A stretch of 11,337 nt of DNA from Thermoplasmata archaeon. Its GTDB lineage: Archaea > Thermoplasmatota > Thermoplasmata > Halarchaeoplasmatales > Halarchaeoplasmataceae. The number at the start of each line of letters is the position of its first letter. Within the stretch, counting starts at the first letter, position 1. The translations under genes and the position numbers were made by a program. Of this stretch, positions 7,836-11,337 are shown one piece after another. The notes beneath the pieces were generated by a model. It had not been told where the DNA came from, ran no database searches, and worked only from the letters and a program-made list of their open reading frames with translations. The DNA lies in contig JAFDUB010000052.1 in assembly GCA_019594025.1 (NCBI GenBank), positions 1 to 11,337 on the forward strand, given 5' to 3'.

Positions 7836-8970
7836 TTATTGCCTCCCCGAACATTCTGGCGTTCTTAACTACATCTGGTAAAATTTTTAAAACGTTATCT
7901 ATTTCCTCCTCGGTAGTCCATTTCGACAGTGAGAATCTCAAAGAACCGTTGGCTAACGAAGGTGGAAGACCCATGGCTAAAAGAGTACGAGAAGGACCGT
8001 CGGAAGAATCGCAGGCTGAACCGGAGGTGACTAATACACCTTTTTTAGAAAGCTTGCGTAGTAAAAGTGAACTGTTCACTCCTTTGAATGAAAGGTTTAT
8101 GTTGTTAGGTAAACGGCGGGTTGGATGACCGTTTAGACGAACATCGGGTACGGTTTCTAATATACCTTGGATTAACTTATCTCTCAATTTTCGCATCCTC
8201 GGTACGTATTCATCCATGTGCTCGTTGATTAACCCGCACGCCTTTCCCAGACCTACTATACCAGATACGTTCTCAGTACCCGGCCTAAGTCCCTGCTGGT
8301 GATCCCCTCCCTTCATAATCGATTTTAAAAACGTCCTTTCACGCACTTTAAGAGCTCCCGTCCCCTTAGGGCCGTATATCTTATGGCCGGAAATAGAGAG
8401 CATATCTACTTCCCTGCACAAAGGTATCTGACCAACCGCCTGCACCGCATCGGTGTGAAATAAAATGTTCTTCTCGTGTGCAGCTTTAACCATCTCTTGT
8501 ATAGGCTGGACGGCACCCATCTCGTTGTTGGCACTCATTATACTCACTAGTGCGGTATCATCTCTTAATGCATGAACGTACTCGTCAATATCAATAATAC
8601 CATCTTCATTTACATCCACGAAGGTCACATCGTATCCGTCCTCAGAAAGATGTTTAAAGCAGTTGTAAACCGACGGATGTTCGATACTGGACGTTATCAA
8701 GTGCTTCCCGGAGCTCGCTTCTAATACTCCCTGGATGGCCAGGTTGTTCGATTCGGTACCTCCTGAAGTGAATATAATCTCATCTGGAGAGGTCAAAAGT
8801 AGTTCAGCTACCGCTTTCTCTGCTTCTTCCAACGCTTTTTTAGCCTCCTCGCCCATCTTGTGAGAGCTGGAAGGGTTTCCATAGTACTCGCTAAAGAAGG
8901 GTAACATAGCTTCAACTACGGCAGGGTCCACCTTTGTCGAAGCTGCGTTATCTAAATACAACCGTTTCAT
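7828..8970 (-). CDS. nifS: Cysteine desulfurase, NifS/IscS family
   Basis: This PLP enzyme takes sulfur from cysteine, leaving alanine and a persulfide on the enzyme that feeds Fe-S clusters or thiolated tRNA. The 380-residue length is standard. The N-terminus YLDNAAST (5-12) is typical. The PLP site has GGTESNN (70-76), H98 in EHPS, D174 and Q177 in the HTDAVQ motif, and the Schiff-base lysine K197 in SGHKIYGPKG. The mobile loop carries the persulfide cysteine C320 in TSGSACDSSDG, with the SGSAC pattern of group I (NifS/IscS) enzymes rather than SufS. The RPGTEN motif (229-234) is intact. The start is the ATG at 8970, with a weak GAAGG-type site upstream. No iscU-like scaffold gene is beside it. 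It leads the operon with tgtA, so a role in tRNA modification is suggested; supply of ABCE1 clusters is equally possible. Confidence 0.95.
   Translation of the reverse strand: MKRLYLDNAASTKVDPAVVEAMLPFFSEYYGNPSSSHKMGEEAKKALEEAEKAVAELLLTSPDEIIFTSGGTESNNLAIQGVLEASSGKHLITSSIEHPSVYNCFKHLSEDGYDVTFVDVNEDGIIDIDEYVHALRDDTALVSIMSANNEMGAVQPIQEMVKAAHEKNILFHTDAVQAVGQIPLCREVDMLSISGHKIYGPKGTGALKVRERTFLKSIMKGGDHQQGLRPGTENVSGIVGLGKACGLINEHMDEYVPRMRKLRDKLIQGILETVPDVRLNGHPTRRLPNNINLSFKGVNSSLLLRKLSKKGVLVTSGSACDSSDGPSRTLLAMGLPPSLANGSLRFSLSKWTTEEEIDNVLKILPDVVKNARMFGEAINV
7842..7848 (-). promoter_or_regulatory. Shine-Dalgarno site of tgtA
   Basis: On the - strand GGGGAGG lies 6 bases before the tgtA ATG (7833-7835), inside the end of nifS. 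It confirms the start that overlaps the nifS stop by 8 bases. Confidence 0.75.
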
Positions 8971-9007
8971 AAATATACCTTCTTTAACCGTATGAAGTAG
9001 TCGGAGG

Positions 9008-9015
9008 TAAAAAGG
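9008..9015 (-). promoter_or_regulatory. Weak candidate TATA box of nifS
   Basis: On the - strand the sequence CCTTTTTA follows a purine-rich GAAA, as in a BRE. A start ~26 bases on would give a leader of about 15 bases containing GAAGG before the ATG. The match to the TATA consensus is poor, so this is tentative. Confidence 0.3.
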
Positions 9016-9031
9016 TTTCTGAGCCTATCGA

Positions 9032-9048
9032 TGCAAAAATCATAAATC
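9032..9048 (+). promoter_or_regulatory. BRE/TATA promoter of pyrF
   Basis: CAAAAA followed by TCATAAAT is an A-rich BRE next to a TATA-like box centred about 27 bases before the pyrF ATG (9071), so the mRNA may be leaderless. An AGGGG at 9061-9065, five bases before the ATG, could act as a Shine-Dalgarno site if transcription starts a little earlier. Confidence 0.5.
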
Positions 9049-9070
9049 CTACATTGTAATAGGGGAAAAC

Positions 9071-9703
9071 ATGAGATTCAAAAACGGGTTGATACTGGCG
9101 CTGGATGTTACCGATAGGGAGAAGGCTATGGATGTCGTTGAAAAAACCGCTCCATGGGTGGATGCCGTGAAGATCAATTATCCTCTTGTTTTGAGCGTAG
9201 GTTCAAACATAATAAACGACATATCAGAAGTGAGCAGCGTGATCTGTGACTTCAAAGTAGCCGACATACCAAACACGAACAGATTGATAGTGGAAGAAGC
9301 GGTGAGAAGGGGGGCGGATGGAGTGATCGTACACGGATTCGTTGGAAGCGACTCGGTACAGGCGTGCGTAGATGCCGCTGATAAAAAAGACGTATTCATG
9401 GTTACCGAGATGAGCCATCCCGGTGGAAGGGAATACACCGCCGAGGTTGGGGGAGAGCTGGCGAAACGTGCTTCCGAATTCGGTGTTAGAGGTATAATCG
9501 CACCGGCGACCAGACCCGAGCGGATATCGGCACTGAAAGAACTGTTGGGCGAACTGCAAATATTATCTCCGGGGGTCGGTGCACAGGGTGGCAGTGCTGT
9601 AGACGCTATAAAAGCCGGAGCCGATGCGGTGATAGTAGGTCGATCTATATATCAAGCAGAAGATCCAGGAAACGCAGCAAAAGAGATACGCCCTCTGAAA
9701 TAG
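9071..9703 (+). CDS. pyrF: Orotidine 5'-phosphate decarboxylase
   Basis: PyrF decarboxylates OMP to UMP, the last step of de novo pyrimidine synthesis. The 210-residue single-domain TIM barrel is the compact archaeal form. The active-site residues are visible in order: D12 in LALD, K34 in VKINYP, the catalytic tetrad piece D60-x-K62-x2-D65 in DFKVADIPNTN, the phosphate-gripper segment SPGVGAQGG (166-174) and R191 in VGRSIY. The start is the ATG at 9071, where the protein begins directly with the first barrel strand and where TATA spacing fits. The gene appears to be a single-gene unit divergent from nifS, with T-run and hairpin signals after it. No other pyr gene is in the window. Confidence 0.95.
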   Translation: MRFKNGLILALDVTDREKAMDVVEKTAPWVDAVKINYPLVLSVGSNIINDISEVSSVICDFKVADIPNTNRLIVEEAVRRGADGVIVHGFVGSDSVQACVDAADKKDVFMVTEMSHPGGREYTAEVGGELAKRASEFGVRGIIAPATRPERISALKELLGELQILSPGVGAQGGSAVDAIKAGADAVIVGRSIYQAEDPGNAAKEIRPLK

Positions 9704-9741
9704 TAAATTCGGAGAGTAGAAAGGTACTATCCGTATTGAGG

Positions 9742-9748
9742 TTTTTTT
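9742..9748 (+). terminator. T7 run downstream of pyrF
   Basis: A run of seven T starts 38 bases after the pyrF stop, with no obvious hairpin immediately before it. This fits archaeal intrinsic termination at U-runs. Confidence 0.5.
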
Positions 9749-9799
9749 CCAGAAATTTTGATTACATTACAAATATCGAGGACTAGATTGAACTGAATA

Positions 9800-9830
9800 A
9801 GGGGGCGTCACACCCCTAGGTATTTCTTTT
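9800..9830. terminator. GC hairpin followed by a T-rich stretch between pyrF and the RHS module
   Basis: AGGGG (9800-9804) pairs with CCCCT (9813-9817), followed on the + strand by TATTTCTTTTT. Read on the - strand, GGGGTGTGACGCCCC folds a little better through a G-U pair, but no T-run follows. It may be a backup terminator for pyrF or mark the end of the - strand RHS unit. The rest of 9704-9850 shows no gene. Confidence 0.35.
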
Positions 9831-9850
9831 TCAACCCTAATTCACAAAGA

Positions 9851-10171
9851 TTAATCTTCCGGGCTAAATAAGATTTCTTTGTCTTGAGCTGTCAATTCGA
9901 CATTCCTAACATAGTATTCAATTTCGTCCTCGATCTCCTTACCCACTCGACGACCGTCGAGGGAGTAGCTGTAATGAGCCCACGGTAGGCCGGCTTCCTC
10001 TTCCGGTAGTACCTCCGTGCGGAAGTTCAGCTTCTCGCCGTTGAGATAAGTCGATAGGAAGAGCGAATCTCCCTCGGACTCGACTCCGAGCTGGTTGCCT
10101 TCTTCATCGTACTCGTAATCACTATCGCCCATGGTAAGCAGGCGATTCCCTTCATCATACTCGCTTTTCAC
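9851..10171 (-). CDS. Orphan RHS/YD-repeat fragment, 106 residues
   Basis: Only YD-repeat material can be recognised: YDEGNRL (5-11), YDEEGNQL (21-28) and YSLDGRRVGK (69-78), the beta-cage repeats of RHS proteins. RHS proteins are normally over a thousand residues, so this is a displaced piece. It has no RHS core (no GRRYDxETG-type segment) and after residue ~90 the sequence (to the end FSPED) no longer looks like RHS. The start is a GTG at 10171, with a near-ideal Shine-Dalgarno site; a TAA lies two codons upstream in frame, so the ORF is closed. GC content is like the RHS core (52% at 10081-10140 by hand count), unlike the gene before it. It may be the remnant of an older RHS C-terminus displaced by tip exchange, or a translated accessory piece. 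I am sure of the RHS origin, less sure that it is functional. Confidence 0.6.
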   Translation of the reverse strand: MKSEYDEGNRLLTMGDSDYEYDEEGNQLGVESEGDSLFLSTYLNGEKLNFRTEVLPEEEAGLPWAHYSYSLDGRRVGKEIEDEIEYYVRNVELTAQDKEILFSPED

Positions 10172-10177
10172 TTCTTA

Positions 10178-10186
10178 GATCACCTC
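10178..10186 (-). promoter_or_regulatory. Near-perfect Shine-Dalgarno site over the stop of the membrane protein gene
   Basis: On the - strand GAGGTGATC matches the complement of the archaeal 16S 3' end almost fully. It includes the TGA stop of the membrane protein gene (10180-10182) and lies 6 bases before the GTG of the orphan RHS fragment, so it decides that start. Confidence 0.65.
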
Positions 10187-10686
10187 TTTGTTGAGGAAGT
10201 AATAACTACATCCCATTGTAAGTGTTTTTGTTTCTTATCATATTTGTAAAAGAAAAATGCAAAAACAGTGACTATCATTATCCCGGCGATTTCAACGATA
10301 ATGACCGTATTAGATATCCCAAATTCGGGGATAACTCTATCATAAAGACGAATAAGTTGAATTGCTAATGATAGAACAACAAGCATCACAAACAGCACCT
10401 TAAGTATCTTGTAATGTTTATCTATTTCCGAAAAACCTTCAGTGGAGTAGAATTTTTTATGTTTTTTAAGTTTGTCAATCAAACTCGTCGAAGATATCCA
10501 TATAAGGATAATTAAGAAAAATACTATTAAAAATATTGACGTTGTGCCCGTGTATAATAGTGACATGTCGTTAGATACAGAGTATATATGAAATTCAAGT
10601 AAAGTTATGTGGTATATGAACAGTACCCATGCTAACGAACTTGCAATTTTATGCGAATCTATCATGTTATCCATTCTTTTTTCCAT
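10180..10686 (-). CDS. Four-helix membrane protein, putative immunity protein to the RHS tip
   Basis: I do not recognise the family. From the ATG at 10686 the protein has 168 residues with four predicted membrane helices at about 15-37, 43-67, 94-114 and 125-148, a charged cytoplasmic-type loop between the second and third (KLKKHKK), and a basic tail (ends TSSTKR). There is no signal peptide or enzymatic motif. The ATG sits one base after the RHS stop codon, with GGTG 8 bases upstream; an in-frame GTG at 10695 would overlap the RHS gene by 8 bases. The gene is very AT-rich (25% GC at 10501-10560 by hand count). A small gene directly behind an RHS toxin tip is the standard place for its immunity gene, and polytopic membrane immunity proteins are known for pore-forming colicins. 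The immunity role is inferred from position and topology, not homology. Confidence 0.75.
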   Translation of the reverse strand: MEKRMDNMIDSHKIASSLAWVLFIYHITLLEFHIYSVSNDMSLLYTGTTSIFLIVFFLIILIWISSTSLIDKLKKHKKFYSTEGFSEIDKHYKILKVLFVMLVVLSLAIQLIRLYDRVIPEFGISNTVIIVEIAGIMIVTVFAFFFYKYDKKQKHLQWDVVITSSTKR

Positions 10687-10687
10687 A

Positions 10688-11337
10688 TCATTCACACCAA
10701 AAGTTCCATGTCGTGGGATACCATGGAACGGGCATAGGTTGATGTAACAAGCGAACAGCAGTGCCCATACCTAACCGATTACAAAATACTATAACAATAC
10801 CAATATACGCTGCTAAACCTACTGTCAATTTTACAAGAGCTCCTACCGCCACCCATTTCGCAAGGGTTGCGAGTGTTAAACTTCCACCACCAACAGTAAG
10901 GAATTCCCCAATTATTGCAGTCTCCTCACGGGTAAAAGACCACTTATACCCATAATACCATCGTAATCCCCATTTTGTGTAGCTCAGGTATTCAAAAGTA
11001 CCATACGGTTCATCGGGCTCCCCACCATTTCCCCCTCCATTATAGTGTCCATGCTTATAATCAAGAGCAGCCGTGGGACACCATGGCCCACCCCAACCAT
11101 TGATCAGATTCGGCGGACCCCAGAAGGGTGACCATCTACCGGTCGGGTCCCTCGCATTCACCGGATCATTCCGCACGTACATGTACATGTTCGGGCCGTC
11201 AACCATTCCCAGCGGGTCGTTACTGATGAAACGACTCTGCACAGGCGAGTACATCCTGGCTCGGTAGTAGTACTGGCCGGTCTCCTCGTCATACCTTCTT
11301 CCCGTGTACTGATACGGGTTGAACACTTCTTCTTCCT
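10688..11337 (-). CDS. RHS polymorphic toxin, C-terminal end (N-terminal part outside window)
   Basis: The frame stays open to the right edge (it reads EEE-VFNPYQYTG), so the GTG at 11326 is not the true start and the bulk of the RHS cage lies outside. Residues are numbered from that valine. The RHS-associated core runs 1-63: YTGRRYDEETGQYYYRARMY, then two DPxG motifs (DPLG 37-40, DPTG 60-63) separated by 19 residues. This resembles the DPxG-x18-DPxG site where RHS proteins cut themselves to free the toxin. After DPTG comes a unique tip (64-212): a Gly/Pro/Trp-rich part, a hydrophobic stretch (~136-183) and a Pro/Trp-rich tail ending WNFWCE. The tip has 11 tryptophans and no nuclease, deaminase or ADP-ribosylation motif that I can see, so a membrane-active toxin is inferred. 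The membrane protein gene follows at once. Confidence 0.88.
   Translation of the reverse strand, partial: EEEVFNPYQYTGRRYDEETGQYYYRARMYSPVQSRFISNDPLGMVDGPNMYMYVRNDPVNARDPTGRWSPFWGPPNLINGWGGPWCPTAALDYKHGHYNGGGNGGEPDEPYGTFEYLSYTKWGLRWYYGYKWSFTREETAIIGEFLTVGGGSLTLATLAKWVAVGALVKLTVGLAAYIGIVIVFCNRLGMGTAVRLLHQPMPVPWYPTTWNFWCE

Noticed and set aside
7828..8970. Alternative call of nifS as SufS or another PLP aminotransferase
   Set aside because: The SGSAC active-loop pattern around C320, the HKIYGPKG lysine site and the RPGTEN motif mark the NifS/IscS group.
9178..9559. Two - strand open frames within pyrF
   Set aside because: Both lie entirely inside a gene whose active-site motifs are complete; the translations show no recognisable pattern.
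9704..9850. Possible tRNA or small RNA between pyrF and the RHS module
   Set aside because: Only a T-run and one short hairpin are visible; there is no cloverleaf and no conserved GGTTC-type T-loop.
11175..11189. Palindrome GTACATGTAC and repeat of ACATGT
   Set aside because: It encodes the MYMYV segment of the RHS core, which is normal for the family; a binding site is not needed to explain it.

Overview
The window looks archaeal, most likely euryarchaeal in the broad sense. The evidence is a full-length archaeosine-type tRNA-guanine transglycosylase with a C-terminal PUA domain, an ABCE1/Rli1 ribosome-recycling ATPase with two 4Fe-4S motifs, an SMC-ScpA condensin pair, a short class of OMP decarboxylase, and archaeal TATA/BRE promoters about 25-28 bases before start codons. 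A Thermoplasmatota-type lineage is a guess only; there is no rRNA to settle it.

Left part (1-3570, + strand): the last ~853 residues of SMC (coiled coil, hinge, coiled coil, C-terminal ATPase half), then scpA one base later. They form an operon for chromosome condensation and segregation. Middle part: abce1 (- strand, 3567-5327) converges on scpA so tightly that both stop codons lie in one TTAA. It diverges from a small membrane-anchored protein with three zinc ribbons (+ strand, about 5416-5922). That gene converges within 8 bases on tgtA (- strand, 5931-7835), which is co-transcribed behind a NifS/IscS-type cysteine desulfurase (7828-8970), with an 8-base overlap. Divergent from nifS is pyrF (9071-9703), for the last step of UMP synthesis. 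Genes at the head of a transcription unit (abce1, pyrF, probably the zinc-ribbon gene) look leaderless or nearly so, while genes inside operons (scpA, tgtA) carry Shine-Dalgarno sites.

Right part (9851-11337, - strand): an accessory module unlike the housekeeping genes before it. Reading from the right edge it holds the C-terminal end of an RHS protein, with the RHS core and paired DPxG motifs, fused to a ~150-residue Trp-rich, hydrophobic tip. A small four-helix membrane protein starts at the toxin stop codon. A 106-residue orphan RHS fragment with its own near-perfect Shine-Dalgarno site comes last. This is the layout of a polymorphic toxin with its immunity gene and a displaced RHS remnant. 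The predicted toxin is membrane-active (pore-forming or similar), which fits a membrane-embedded immunity protein. The toxin and immunity families are not ones I can name, and this is the most interesting part of the window. The 147 bases between pyrF and this module hold a T-run and a GC-rich hairpin but no gene I can see.
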